Shown: positions 1 through 12,499, numbered from the stretch's first letter. The stretch: DNA of 64,000 bases from Coptis chinensis (GCA_015680905.1 CM027384.1:75177501-75241500); one strand, 5' to 3'. Notes: generated by a model not told the origin, from the letters alone. Numbers and translations are program-made.

Positions 1-1881
1 TTGGGAGAGCCGCGATAACAGTTCACTCTAGCTCCCAATCTGATTGCTTGAGTCGCTCAATGAATCATGACAGTTAAGCGTGCACTCTATCTCCGAATCC
101 GATCGTTCGATTAAGCTCTGCGAAATAACGGACGGATTTAATCCAATACTCTTTTCTCGGTGATCCATCAAAGCCGATCGGTTTCGGATAATGGGGCAAA
201 GCAAGTCTTCATAAGAATCCTCCATGGCCGAGGTATCCATTAGCAAAGGAGGCGAGAAGACTTGGTCGAGCTTCATTCATACCATAAAGCGATCCCTCGG
301 CATCGAAGTCGCATATTTTGAACCCCTTATCGAGCGAAATCCATTATCACGGGCTTGTGTACTTGGGGAGTGAATCCATGTCGACCAACATACTCCCTAT
401 TTCATCATAGTTTCCCAGCGGAGGACCATCGAAACACCGCTATTAGTAAGCGAGGTATCATCGGGGAGATTGAAAAGTCGGCTTGCTCTTAATTCCAAGC
501 ACCTTGGTGGAATTTGGCACCGGATAATCCGGTCCACCAAAAGGTACAAAGAAATGTTCGGAGCCATCATAGGAATGATTGTCTCTTGATGAATCCATGT
601 CTAAGAGGCAGCTTGAGAGAGCGGCTTCGGTTGATCTCCTCGAGTTATGGACATAAGAGCTATCACTCCCTTGTAGATTATCAACATTATTATTTGATAT
701 AGGAAGGTCAGCGGACTTTCCTTGACCACACTCTCAACCGGATTGACTTGTAAAATTGCGGTTAGTAAGGCGCACTTTTGAGTGTTTGAACCTTTTCGGA
801 AAGAGTTAGGAGTTAAACCGAATAATTGCGGGGCTTCAACGCAGAGAATTTGAAACCTTCTCAAAATTTGGGCCGGTTGACAATTTTGAAGTCACCTCGG
901 AGACCTCGTCAATGCCGGTTTCGCCATCAGCCCACTACTTTGAGCTGTATAGGCGAAGTAGATCTTCCCCGGTATTTGGCCATGGGAGGAAGAGTGGAGG
1001 ATATAGTGTTTTACCGCGATGAAAGCTCGATATTGATTTCTCGAATCTTTGGAGAGAATCCTTGAGTTGATTAATTAGCTTTTGTATGCTAGCTAAATGT
1101 TGTCGATGTTACGCAAAAGGAAGCTAGAGACTTGGCATGGCGCTAGTACCGGCGTCATGTGCACGTCGTAGAAGCTCGCCCCCTCTCCATTATTAGCCGC
1201 CGCCCGGTTCGCGTTGATTTGTTTATGAATACGTTGTAAAGCATGTGTCCAGTAGCCGAGAACCGGCTATGTCAACTGTGGGATGGACTCTTCCGCTTCG
1301 ATCATCCACTCGAGAAAGAATATCATCACTTACTTGCAAATGAGTTGTATCTGAACTATGATGTTTTTCTCTATTTGCATTGATAAATGAACTATCTGTT
1401 GACTCTCTATCATCGGCTTGTGTTGAAGCCATATTACGGTCAGTATAGATAATACATCTCGTATAAGGAATCTAAGAGCTTTGATCCATATCCGAAAGCG
1501 GCACCGACCGAGAGATCCGATATCTATGTTCACGATGAGCTATCAAATCTTCAATAGGACCTGAAGCTAAAACTTCATGTTGACTTTTCGAGCTAACAAG
1601 GACTCCCACGCTTTAAGCCTTGGAAACCAAATGTGAATTCGACCGAGGAGTGGATACACGATCATCCCATAGCTCACCATCCATCTTTGCTTTGTTTCTC
1701 GTAAATTAAAGCTTTTTCTAGCTATTTTGTTTGATGCCTCCTACCGACCATTCCCCTCCAGTTGTAGGCGTCGAGAATCCTTGTTTCACTTTTAGGCTTG
1801 AAGGAATTGACACACCTTTCCCCGGTAAAATTGTGTTCCATTATCTGCGATGATTGTATAGAGCCCAATCAGAATGCGATA

Positions 1882-2440
1882 TTAATGTTCTCCCAAAGGA
1901 ACTGCTTCACATTCTCTTCTTTGACTTGCTGTAGTGCCCGCCCTCCACCCACTTGGCGAAATAATCGGTGGCGACCAACATAAATCTTTTGCACCATGGC
2001 AAGGGCCCCCACTATATCCGGTGCACATGGCTAATGGCTTACGGACTAAACCGTTAAACAATTGGCTCTGGCAGGGAGTGGATGAGTTGTCTAAACCTCG
2101 ACATTTCTCACAAGTTGTTGCATACTGCGTTGCATCCTCTTCATATGGGGCGAAAATACCACGAGATATCAATCATGGGTTGTTGTTCGGCCGGTTGAGA
2201 TCGACTTCCCACAATCACCTTCATGTACCCTGGCGGTATCGCTTTTTTGCACCTGTGGCCTATCGCATCTCAATAGTGGCCCGGAACTCTTCCTGTAAAA
2301 AAATCCCCATCTAGCGAACATATCTCGACTTAGTTGCTCCATTTTTCGCTCTCCTTTGTATTCTCTATCTCTACCCCATAAGAAAAGTTTTAATAGAGCG
2401 CCATCCAACCTGCCTCCCTCAATGGTGAGGACATACACCT
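1882..2440 (-). pseudogene. Gypsy integrase remnant (zinc-binding and core start)
   Basis: Two overlapping open stretches on the minus strand resemble the amino part of a Ty3/gypsy integrase. The first reads FFYRKSSGPLLRC and then RVHEGDCG, the usual lead-in to the H2C2 zinc-binding motif. The second contains TTCEKCRG, the second half of that motif. A frameshift near 2170 separates them. The catalytic core beyond about 1.9 kb is not recognisable. It belongs to the decayed element covering the first 6 kb. Confidence 0.7.
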
Positions 2441-2527
2441 CTTCTTCCTCGATGTACTTGGCAAGCAGAAAACCCTTTACTTCAATAGAATGACCCGTTC
2501 ACCGGAAGCCTGGCGACCCACATATCT

Positions 2528-2775
2528 TTAAAAGCGTCCGGTAATGCATTTCCGCTTGCCCGACCAAAATGGGCAAAGTGAATCCTTTTGAACTGGCGGC
2601 TTTTCATTTGTAGAACCTCCGGATATCGCGGCCATCAGCGGACAACGCGCCACAAACCCCCATTCATCGACAAATAACGAGTTAAGTCGAGAACCGATAA
2701 CTTTTACTCCCGGATCTTGTGCCAAATCAACCCCGCTATCAACGCTTCATATTCGACTCATTATTTGGTCAGCGA
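2528..2775 (-). pseudogene. Gypsy RNase H remnant
   Basis: The minus strand reads AQDPGVKVIGSRLNSLFV, which fits the helix-strand region after the conserved NNEAEYEALIAGL segment of plant gypsy RNase H domains. The upstream DNA matches that segment only if small deletions are allowed. Stops and shifts show it is dead. Its position between RT and integrase supports the assignment. Confidence 0.6.
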
Positions 2776-3639
2776 ATCTGATTTCATTGACAACTCCAAC
2801 CTTGTGTTCTCAAAGAGTCACCAAAACCACGCCCGATCCCATTCCGTTATTTGTAGCTGATCTATCCGTGAATACTCTCCATCCGTTCGCGCGCCAATCG
2901 AGGTTAGGGATCGCGTTTAGATTCTCCCTCCCCATCCATGACCGTTTCTTCTCCCCAGTGGGATCCCCATTTAAAATTCGCTTAGAACTCCACCATGGCT
3001 TGCGCTTTTACGCGTTCTAATCGATGTGGATTTCCTCGCGGACTAAAGCATCGGTACGCCCATTTTAGCGATTACGCGGGGACTTTTTCTGCGCCAACGC
3101 TTTAGCCCGGGGCAGATTTGTTATCACCACCAAGCGGTGGTGAGGGTCGAAATGGGTTTCAACTTCAATGCGAGGAGAAAATCGGCCAAGCGCAAGCTTA
3201 CCATTTCATCGCGTCGCCGTCAAGGCGATCTAGCATGGTTTTACTCGAAGTAAACCGCCTTTCTACTTTTTTTCACAACTCGCCGCGGGGACTCCAGCTT
3301 ATCGGCTGCCTCTCAAACCACCAAATAAAGATACAACCTCTCTCCTTGCTCGGGCCGCGATAGCAAAGGTGCTTTCATCCCAAATAAGCCTTCAACTCCA
3401 CGAAGGCTCTCTCCACTCGGGCCGTGGGTCCATTGAAATCTGGCGCTTTCCTTAACAACCGTCTACAACCGATGCGCATTTGTCCGATGATTTTAGATAT
3501 AAAATCTGTTCAATGTCTCGACCCTTCCCGGCCAACCGCCTCCACTTCCTTCATTCACTCTGGGGACGACATCTCAATAGGGATCTAATCTGCTCGGGGA
3601 TTGGCCTCTATTCCGCGCATGCGTGACTATGTAACCCAA

Positions 3640-4320
3640 GAACTTTCAGAAGATACCTCTAATGTGCATTTCAAGGTTGGGTTTATTTTAATGCCTCCGA
3701 GGGTATGTGAAAAGTTTATTAGAGACCCTCAAATGTTCCTCTTTCGACATGTTTTTTCCACCATATCATCAATATATATTTCCATGCCCTTCCTAATATT
3801 GTCTTCAAACATTCCATGCCCTTCCTAATATTGTCTTCAAACATTTTTCCCCAACCGTGAAATGTAGCCGCGATTCTTCAAACCAAAAGACATTCTTGTA
3901 TAGCGGTAAATGCTCCAGCTCTTCCACGAAGGTTGTCTTCTCTTGACCGGGCGAACATCACGACCTGGTTATATCCCATGGACTTATCCATGAAAGAGAA
4001 CACCTTGAAACCCGCAGAGATTCTATCCTACTAACTCATCCACTTTGCGGCATAGGATAATAGTCTTTAGGGCACTTTTTATTCATGTGCGTAAAAGTCA
4101 ACACACATTGACGACCTTGTTCTTTTTGGAGCAAGAACAATGTTGAAAACCATTCCGTACATTCCACATCCCTAATTATCCAAAAGCTCTTAAGTCATTA
4201 ACCTCTCCTCGCGAATCCCTTCGGCAGATTTGGATCTTCGCCTTCATCTTCTGTCTTTACAGGGCAGATCTTCCTTCATATGCAAGTGATGACAAACAGG
4301 CCCTGCGGATCTATCGATTG
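3640..4320 (-). pseudogene. Gypsy reverse transcriptase remnant
   Basis: Pieces of a Ty3/gypsy RT are visible on the minus strand. SMCVDF lies around 4.1 kb, FSFMDKSMGYNQV around 4.0 kb, and the catalytic box YIDDMV around 3.77-3.79 kb. They occur in the right order but in different frames. A 32-bp segment just beside the catalytic box is duplicated in tandem (about 3783-3842). No open frame longer than about 60 codons survives. Confidence 0.7.
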
Positions 4321-4803
4321 ATATCTTCAATCACCCCTAAGCCAACATTGTCAACATTCTCAATAATTGTACCGTTTTGATTTTCCATTCCTGGAAAGTC
4401 CGATCCGACCGACGTAAACCTCCTCCTCTCCCCTTGGTTCACGATCTCCATCTCATCCGAGTTTTGGTCGAGGGAGAGGAGATCCTCGATCAAGTCCTCT
4501 CAATGAATTGCTATGCACTTCTCCTTTCTCGCGTGTGGTTTTCCCTCTGTTCCACGCACCATATTTTTAATCGTCACGGTGTATATTCTCGCTGGGCGAC
4601 TTGATCCCCCTTATTTCAGACATCCCCTGGAAGCAGATTATCATCGATAATAGGGTCGAAATGAAAATGACCTTCATTTTCATGAATCCATCTTCTCCCT
4701 AGAATGACATTATATTGGGACCAAGATCTACCACCATAAACCCGAGGTGAATACCATCATCGGACCTATCATCTCGTCAACGCAACGTTAACTCCCCATG
4801 GCG

Positions 4804-5250
4804 TCATATGCTACCATTGAAGCCATGCAAATTGGTCTGAGGAATCTTCAACTGATCTCTATCTATGTTCATCTCTTCCATGGCCCCTTTAAACAATAGA
4901 TCTACCGAACTTCCGCAGTCTATCAACACCCGCTTCACTAAATAATTACCCATTGCTATGGTGATCACCAACACATCCTCATGCGGCGAAATCACTGATT
5001 CCAAGTCTTTCGGTGTGAACATTATGTTTCCCTCTCCTATCGCGGTTCCCAATACTAACCGCGGCATGCTTGCCACCTCATTTACTTGCTGTAAGCTCGC
5101 TGTCTTTCTTATCTTGTCTCGGTAGGCATTTCTTCCGAGTGTCTCTCCACTGTAAATGACATTTATTGTTCCCAAGATCCTATCAGGAGCCTGCACTCTC
5201 TCCGCATGACGAACCTCCGCGACATATTCTCTCGAGCATCCCCTTCTCAA
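4804..5250 (-). pseudogene. Gypsy aspartic protease region
   Basis: A 148-codon open frame contains KRVLIDCGSSVDLLF, the active-site region of plant Ty3/gypsy proteases, where D-[TC]-G-[SA]-S is typical. It is preceded by the usual VIT..MGNYLV strand. This is the longest surviving open stretch of the element. The protease would cut the gag-pol polyprotein. Gag lies upstream on the same strand and RT downstream. The frame has no gag or RT joined to it, so it is a relic. Confidence 0.8.
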
Positions 5251-5403
5251 TCATTTTTTCCACCAGCCACTTCAAAGCATAACATTCGTTAGTGGCATGG
5301 TTCATAATCGATGATAGGCACAAAAGGGTTTCCCTCTATCTCTCGGGTGTATTCCGCGGTCCCTCATTATGCCGCAACCCCTTGATAAGTGGCAAGATTT
5401 CCT

Positions 5404-6130
5404 CTAATGGCTGTTAAGAGGTGTTTGTTCTATCTCCGCAGATGCGGCTTTCTTTTCAATAATATCTCTCCTATTCCGATCTCCAATTCTTTCGGGTCCA
5501 CGACTTTCCCCTCTGTAGGATCCCCCTTCTCTCTCTTCTCTCTTGTCCACCGGCTGCACTGCCTTCCCAGATCTCTTTTGTTCCCTCGCATTTCTTTGCA
5601 TTATGTCCTCATACCGAATATATTTTTCTACCTTTGAATTACAGAAATGCGGAGTGGTGATTTCGATTTTGGACACCGACTCGTGGACCCTAGTCCCCTA
5701 CCTCAAGCCATGCTGAAATGCAATGACCGCTGTATGCTCATCCAGATTCTCCACCCTCAGGGTTTCTTCTTTGAATCTACACAGAAATTCTCTTAACGAT
5801 TCCAGTGACCCGCTTTTGATGTTGAACAAGGCCGCGATATCCACTACCCTCCTTTTCTCGTGGATGAAATGGTCCCAAGGCACGCCTAGCTCTTCAAATC
5901 ATCGATGCTCACAAGATAATCGGTAATACCAATCGGAGGCTCCCTGCGTTTGCTGGGGAACATCATGCGCCAGATCTATCATATTTTACTTTCCGCCACA
6001 ATGACATCATTTATCTACGATTGATGCAAATGATCGGGTTAGGGTCGCCCTTCCCATCATACCTTTCAAATCTTGGTTGATTGGAATCTCTTAGGTACCT
6101 GGATTCGGATCGAATCGCCAGTGGATTCTT
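5404..6130 (-). pseudogene. Gypsy gag remnant
   Basis: The open stretch at 5698-5883 reads FNIKSGSLESLREFLCRFKEE, matching the conserved retrotransposon gag motif in which L..[YF]..RF.EE follows the SL segment. The stretch at 5404-5676 is rich in K, E and R, as in the gag-protease linker. Frames are interrupted. It would have encoded the nucleocapsid/capsid precursor. Confidence 0.65.
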
Positions 6131-7425
6131 ATCGAGGTTAGCAATCTCCTTTGAGCGGCACTTTGGTTCACTTTTTCAACCGCATCGGTTCACTTCTCTA
6201 TCTTTCTCAATCATTACGTACTACCTCCGGTGATGCCCTCTACGGATCTACTCCTCGGCCGGTATTCCTCATTTTTCCTTTCATCTCATCGCCTGGATGA
6301 TCCCCACGTTACATGTCTTCTGTCGCGATTCTCTCTTTCCTTTTCAATTCGCCGCTCGTTCCTCAACCCGACTATTTCTTCTTGTATAAGTCCGGGTGGC
6401 GTCGCCACATCGATATCTCTTCCTCTCCACCCACCTCTCTTTCGCTCACCACTTCCCTCTACTACCCTCAGCGGTTTCTTTTCTAGGTCTTCCTACTCCC
6501 TTTTTGTTATGGTGGCCATTTTATCTCGCTCTCCCACGCACGGCCAAAAATGTATATTCAAAAAAATTACAACCTAATGGACTCCCTTTTCTCTCTCTCT
6601 CCCCTTTTTTATACCCTCTTTTTTCCTAACTTCCCTCTCATTAGCTCTCGTTCATCTCCTCTCCATCACTAGCGCCCTCTAGCTCTCCACCGTCCCCACT
6701 CCCTATATGGCGGTTCTCGGCAGTTAGGTTATCGCGGTTTGATGATCCGCATCGAGTCTTCTCTTCACAATTGCGGTAATGCGACCCTTTTGTACTCGAC
6801 TCCACATGTCATCAATAGGTCCTATACACTTTTCTTTCAATGAACATAGGTCTTTAGTTGAGACAAGGAGCTATTACCATAAAACTTGTTTCTGATTACC
6901 TTTGATTTTTATCTCCTGGAATCCCTCGTATGAGCCCCTTGCCTTCACAATTCTCACATTGTTCTACAGTAGTGCGCAAAGCTCTAAACCGTGGAGGTAC
7001 AACTATAGCGTACAGTTATATAACCACCTAAATTCTTGTTTACAGTATTGTCAACACATCATATTTAGAAACATTACAGTGGAGGTATGATAAAAAACTG
7101 TTAAACATTGTCCCAAGGATCATAGGAGCAGAGTAATAAAATAGACTAGTATAACTGCAGCCTAATGTGGTGAGGGAGCGGATGTGTTACTTTGGATATG
7201 GAAGAAGGGAAGAAGCTGCAAGCTGGAGAAAATAATTTCGGTAATAAAGAGGAATGGGAGCTGCAGGGGAGAAGAGGATGGGAGGGAAAAGGAAAGTGGA
7301 GGAAGCAGGGGAGAAGAAATGGAGACAACAGACAACAAGACAGAAATTTTGGATTAACATTACTCAAAGATTCACCCCAAATGAACGTACAGATTCCACA
7401 TACTTCACGAACACACAAGTCCTAC
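6131..7425. other. No gene recognised
   Basis: A pyrimidine-rich stretch (6.2-6.7 kb) is followed by AT-rich DNA. Open frames here are low complexity (Ser/Pro/Leu-rich in one strand, Lys/Gly/Glu-rich in the other) and match no family I know. A gypsy 5' LTR could lie here but cannot be shown without a partner copy. Confidence 0.5.
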
Positions 7426-7980
7426 TTAGCCGGAGGGATTCGAACAAAATAACTTATCTATCCATGTCGGGTCAATGAGGTCCCGTGGTATGATGCCGCC
7501 TTCCGAACTACTCAGCTTAATCTCTTTTGCAGAACCTGTTTCTCTGATCATGTCCCAATACATTCTAGCGGCAGTCCTGCGCTGATAAGGTTCATAAACA
7601 TGTACGCTTCTCCTGGGACCTGGGATGCATATCCCCGGCAACTCCTCTGAGTCCAATGTAGGGAACCTGCTCAGTTGATCCTTTTCAATAATGGTTTTCC
7701 TGAACTCTTCTTCAGTGGCGGAGATCCTTACCTCATCAGAGGAGCAGGTGGAGGTGGAGGTCTTCAGACGGAGTACAAGGTGGAGAGTGGAATCTTTGAA
7801 GATGATGTATCCAGCTAGGGTTCGACCATCCTCGAGCTGCTTCCCAGCGAAGATGAGACGTTGTTGGTCTCGGGAACGCCCTCCTTGTCCCCTCGAAGAC
7901 AAATATTGATGAAGGCATGAAGCAGATTCTGTCTGATTTTTGGAATCTACTTCGATTCCTCATTTATTATATATGTAAAT
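7426..7980 (-). pseudogene. Ubiquitin-derived fragment with unknown C-terminal extension
   Basis: The minus strand encodes [20 protein letters not shown] followed by [10 protein letters not shown], which is the second half of ubiquitin (residues about 39-74) with a few changes. Just upstream the reading DKEGVP, also ubiquitin, appears in another frame, so a frameshift separates the halves. The amino half is not recognisable and there is no ATG for the open frame. The processing diglycine after LRLR is absent (LRLKTS). About 100 residues follow without a stop, including [16 protein letters not shown] and [15 protein letters not shown] do not recognise this extension. It may be a captured or decayed ubiquitin-fusion gene. 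The ubiquitin match is certain; coding status is doubtful. Confidence 0.7.
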
Positions 7981-9059
7981 GGAGCTGGCTGTTTTAGATT
8001 TCTACCATTATCTACTTCGTAAGGAACATCGCTAGTTCAATTTGTAGTTCTCATCTAGTGCCCAAAAACTGTTTTCCTATTGTTGTTGTTCTTTTTTTTT
8101 AATGTTTTAGTTTCGAGGAATCGTCTCAATTGTTTTTATCTTGAATTTGGGGCGTGTGATCTTGGTAACATGGTAAAATAAAGCTTGTGTTGTGTAAAGG
8201 TTCGATCTCTTTAATTTTCCTCTGCTGAGTTGGAATTACATTGACCTGATCGTGTGGGAGGCTCTCCTGGATTGCAACTGGTTTGGAGCAGATGATTGAA
8301 CGAGTAATAAGCAATGTGATATATCTAATCTAAGCATAGGGAAGAATTTTACCAATCTACAACACAGTAGCATATATTTTTTTCATTCTTAATTTTGTCA
8401 GTCTCCTATGTTACATCTATCTTGCAGGTCGCAGTGAGTGGGAGACCCAAGCTCATCTTGGTTCATCGATGGATTAAGACGAAATGTTGTGCTCAGTGTA
8501 TAATGTATCCACTCTTATGTATCCACAGGTAAACAGTCTCTTATATCAATGTGTTTGTGTCGATCGTTCAGTTTTACGGAATTTTATATTTTAATGTTGA
8601 AAAGAACTATTTATATATTAAGCTCATACAGTTTCCCTTGTTATCATATATGCAGTCTCTAGAAGTCCTAGAGAAGAAATCAGAGAACGAAACAATCAGC
8701 TTCACAGATCTAATATTTTTTCTAACTAACTAATACAACAGAATAGACAGAATAGATCAATAGAGAACGAAACATCATTCCAATGGACTTGAGAGTGGGG
8801 AGCCAGAGATTCTTCATATACCAAAAAAAAGGAAAGACTGACTATGAAATTCCAGATACAAGTTCAACTACCAAAATAAACTGTTAAATATATGTCTTCC
8901 GTTAGGTATAAGCCACTCCTAAACATAAATTCTGGCCGGCTTTTTGGCCATTTCACCTCAATAACTAAGTGTTAGGCTGTGAAGAAAAACATTGTAGTAC
9001 GTGAGCTTGGACTTCATCCAAGATTGATCTATAACGTTTTACATAACTGTTAAACCTAC
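7981..9059. other. No gene recognised
   Basis: AT-rich intergenic DNA. I see no open frame with family resemblance, no inverted-repeat pair and no long tandem repeat. A splice-like context around 8.43-8.53 kb was inspected but gives no coding support. Confidence 0.4.
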
Positions 9060-9560
9060 ACCTGTTTGAAACTTCCAAATGTGCCAGCAACTTAGAGCAA
9101 AGTAGCAATCAGGCCAACAACTCTGGGTTCCACGAGGAAAACTAGGCTACAAAGGAATCTTAGAACTCATGCAGATGCAAGTGGCCGAACCAATATGATG
9201 CCAAGTCCCACAGATTTACTGAATTCCTGATTCCTGCTAGCTGTTTACACTCCCATAACACGTGCTTAGCTTGCTGATTAATCAAATGAATACACCACAA
9301 ATTCTAAAAGCGATTTAACGTAAAATTTTGTGATATAGTCGGATTTGAAGCAGCAGGTAACCTGTTGTTAAGTGTATTCATAGAGCATATAGCAGTAGGA
9401 AATGATTGACTTTATCCAAATATCTGGTAACTTGGTTTTATAGGATGTCGAGTAAATAGTTTAGGGGAAGGAATTAGTGATTGATAAGAAGATTTAGTTG
9501 TGATTTCATCCCTAGAGTTCTAAGGCCAACCTAATTCATCTCGGATTGCATCTGTGAGCA
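9060..9560 (-). pseudogene. Possible decayed LINE zinc-knuckle (zf-RVT) remnant
   Basis: On the minus strand the translation includes KHVLWECKQLAGIRNSVNLW, resembling the H..W.C..A...W part of the zf-RVT domain at the end of plant LINE polyproteins. Weaker resemblance continues upstream. Several stops interrupt it. The similarity is limited, so this call is tentative. Confidence 0.3.
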
Positions 9561-10657
9561 CAGTAGGAGACTTAATCAAATCAATCACAGTTGAACTCAA
9601 AAAATGGCTCAATCAAGTCCCACTTCCATTTCATTATCCTAGAATAAAATCGTCTTCCCCAAGACCTAATTGTGCAATTCTGATGATTCAGTGAGAGGAA
9701 AGTAGTGCACATATTTATTAAAGGCCCATCTCCTACCCAGTATGGCAGTATACATACTATACAACGATAAACCGTGTTCGATACCTTATATTACCCCCAC
9801 ATTATACTTTGTGTTTGTGTCAAGACTAGGTTTACGTGTTTCCATTTGGACGCACAGGTTTGGGCTACTCACTTGAGTATTCCAAATCTTGTAATCCAAA
9901 TTCAACTATTCTTCTAAGCGGTATGGATGAAGTGAGCTTGAACCTAAAATTCTTATATGGTTAAAAGAATCGTTACACTGCAAGCAATAATTCTGTTAGA
10001 ATCATAACACTGGAAGCAACAAAACCAATTTAGGACAAGGATGTACTTTATGCCGTAAAAAGGTATATATGCCATGGATAATAACGAAGGGTGGAAGTAA
10101 TATAGAATGTTGCGAGGTAGTAGGGCATGACAAAGGAAATGAAATTTCTCCTCAGCATCACCTTGGCAATCGTCTAGATAATATATTGAGGATACTCCAT
10201 TATATTATAAATTCCGCAAATGATGGGTAACAAATAATTTTTATTAAATCCAATTATAAGCCCACCTGATTTATGTTACAAGGAGAATGCAGAGACAGAG
10301 TAGGCTAACATCACAAAATTTTAAACCGGTGTCTGAGATAAAACAACCTCCGTCCAGGGTTTTCTTTTCAATTGATCTCTATATGAGGATGTGTGAACTG
10401 TCATTCTTCATTTTCATTTTGGAACAATTAACAATATAAGCAGTGTCATTTGTAGTAATATTAATAACAAAATCATCGAAGTTATTCCCAGCGAAAGTAC
10501 AACAGAACAAAAATTAGTAAAACTGTAAAACAGAATTAGTTTAGCAGCACTTGGGAGACAAGTGAAAGATTAAGTACTTATCTGGCGGTCCACCGCAAAG
10601 TGCGCTGCATATACTAAATTGAGTTTGATTTCTTTTGAGGTGAAAATATGAGTAGTA
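9561..10657. other. No gene recognised; possible decayed 3' part of an F-box gene
   Basis: Mostly AT-rich sequence. The segment next to 10.6 kb on the minus strand could be the eroded continuation of the F-box gene fragment at 10,658-11,134, but no DUF295 motif can be read with confidence. Confidence 0.3.
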
Positions 10658-11134
10658 CTAGCAGCAGCATCCATGCCTACATACATATAATTTTGTAATC
10701 GGTGGAAGATGGACTACAGCATGGGTAAAGGGATGATTTATCTGAATTTCGCCATTGTCATGCAAGGAGATAAGCCAAGAGCCACATATTCGACGACTAC
10801 GTAGCTCTGGTGTTTCTATTTTGTAAACCTTGGGATCCTGAAAACTGAAGAAACCTAAGGTTTCGTTAAAAAAATTATGCGGCGTACACTTGTTGTAAGG
10901 AACTATCAGCCATGGAAGATTAAGCTTTGGAGGAAGTAAAGACGCGGCAAATGATCTCCTTGTTGGACTCACACAACTAAAACGGATCAGATCATTAAGG
11001 TCTAGTCTTTCGATTATTGAATCTGTGAGATGTCTTGGAAGTTGTGACAAGAGTCCTCCATGAAAACCTAGGGGTTTGTTTGCACTCTGCAGAGTAAACC
11101 TTATTTTCTGGCCATTACATATAGTTCGTGACAT
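10658..11134 (-). pseudogene. Truncated F-box protein (DUF295/KIB-like)
   Basis: A 158-codon frame starts at a real ATG. An F-box is visible at about residues 29-65 (LSQLPRHLTDSIIERLDLND followed by IRFSCVSPTRRSFA). After it comes PWLIVPY and a segment with FFSFQDPKVYKIETPELRSR and GSWLISLHDNGEIQINHP. This fits the start of the beta-propeller-like DUF295 domain of plant F-box proteins (typically 350-400 aa), which act as substrate adaptors of SCF ubiquitin ligases. The frame ends in CRHGCCC and a stop, less than half the family length, and no continuation is clear downstream. It is therefore probably a pseudogene, although a 3' exon past an unrecognised intron cannot be ruled out. Confidence 0.7.
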
Positions 11135-11298
11135 TACAAAGACTTGTAGAGTTAGAATTCTACTAGATTACGTTTCTCTAGTTATTGACATTAAAGACTT
11201 TCTTATTTAGTGTACTTTCCAAATATTGATACTACTCATTATTAGCATTCTGGTATGTCGTGGTACTTCCCAACAATTTTGAATGTACTATTACTGCC

Positions 11299-12045
11299 GG
11301 ACCCAATTTGTGTTGGGCCACTCCAAAAAAAAATACAATTATTACAAATATGTTATTGGTCCCCAAAAAATTGAATTCGAAATCCCAAACTTAAATTATC
11401 CGGTTAGGTTAGGTCGTTTGAACTAAACCCCCAAATCATACCCGCCTGGCCGTCAAGAGCCCAAAAATAACTTTATATTTTTTCAAAGTTCAAATCCTTA
11501 AACGACATACACATCGTTTTGGACTAAGTCCAAACGGTGTGACCATATCATCGTGGAGACTTAGTCCAAACGGTGTGACTATATCGTTGGGGATTTTTCT
11601 AAGTCCAAACGGTGTGGCTATTTTTTTCTAAGTCCAAATCCTAAACGACATTGCCATATCGTTTTTGGACTCACCCGCACGGTGTGGCCATGTCGTTTTG
11701 GGATTTGAACTTTGAAAAAATTTAAAGTTCCCGTTTTTGGGCTCTTGACGACCGGTATAGGTCGTTTGGATAAGTCCCAATCGGTATGGCCAAGTCGTTT
11801 AGGACTTAGTCCAAACAACCTAGCTATGGTCGTTTGGACTAAGTCCCAAACCACTTGGCCATACCGTTTGGGACTTAGTCCAAACAACCTAGCTGGGTCG
11901 TTTAAGTTTGGGGTTTTCGAATTCAACCTTTTTAGGACCAATGGCATACTTGTAATAATTGTTTTTTTAAGATTTTTTTAGACCAATGGCACACTTGTAA
12001 TAATAGTTTTTTTTTGTGGGAGTCTGCCCAACACAAATTGGGTCC
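11299..12045. mobile_element. Non-autonomous inverted-repeat element (foldback/MULE-like)
   Basis: The left end starts GGACCCAATTTGTGTTGGGC and the right end finishes with the reverse complement of the same string. Similarity continues inward through an A-run, ATTATTACAA and TTGGTC, giving terminal inverted repeats of at least 60 bp. Further in, the segments near 11,455-11,510 and 11,695-11,750 are also inverted copies of each other. Between them is a run of short palindromic units built on CGTTTGGACTTAGTCCAAACG. No coding potential. The inverted similarity may extend to TTACT at 11,291 and its partner at 12,053. No clear target duplication was found, so exact ends are uncertain. Confidence 0.8.
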
Positions 12046-12053
12046 GTAAGTAA

Positions 12054-12490
12054 CAAATACCTAAAAATATTGAACTCACGGGAAGAAGTCCTCAGTCTTG
12101 ACAGGCCACCGTTTTTTTGTTGCATGTTTTACATCAGTGTATATGGATGGGGTTGAATAAAGGGCATTGACATCATCCCTACAAGCATTGCAACCAAAAT
12201 TATGTAGTAAGAATCTTGAGAACTACCCGAAGTTCGAACAAATAATTTGACTTTAAGGAACAAAGGTTCCACAAGACAATCAATGGTACTTCCATGCATT
12301 TTGAGGTATAGCCAACATAACGATTATATCATATTGCAATACATCAGCCCAATGATCTTATCTAGGTATATCATCATTCAACTCCCATCTCTACACTATA
12401 TGATAGCCGGATCCTTAGGAGGAAAATTTCTCAACCGAACTGTATATTTGTAATCTCTTTATTTTATGATTTTAGAACCACCTCCCTTAA
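12054..12490. other. No gene recognised
   Basis: AT-rich spacer between two inverted-repeat elements. A 68-codon open frame here has no family resemblance. Confidence 0.4.
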
Positions 12491-12499
12491 TTATTCTAA

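Larger units (their letters stand above)
150..6130 (-). mobile_element. Decayed Ty3/gypsy retrotransposon body
   Basis: Reading the minus strand from about 6.1 kb down to about 1.9 kb gives gag, aspartic protease, reverse transcriptase, RNase H and integrase fragments in the order expected for Ty3/gypsy. Every domain is broken by stops and frameshifts. I could not find a pair of LTRs: sequence left of 1.9 kb and right of 6.1 kb shows no convincing long direct repeat, so the ends given are approximate. Base composition is richer in GC than the neighbouring DNA. The order of domains supports gypsy rather than copia, where integrase precedes RT. The element is inactive. Confidence 0.8.

Noticed and set aside
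7420-7450. tRNA-like TTCGAATCCCTCCG on the minus strand
   Set aside because: Only the T-arm resembles a tRNA; no acceptor stem, D-arm or anticodon arm can be formed upstream.
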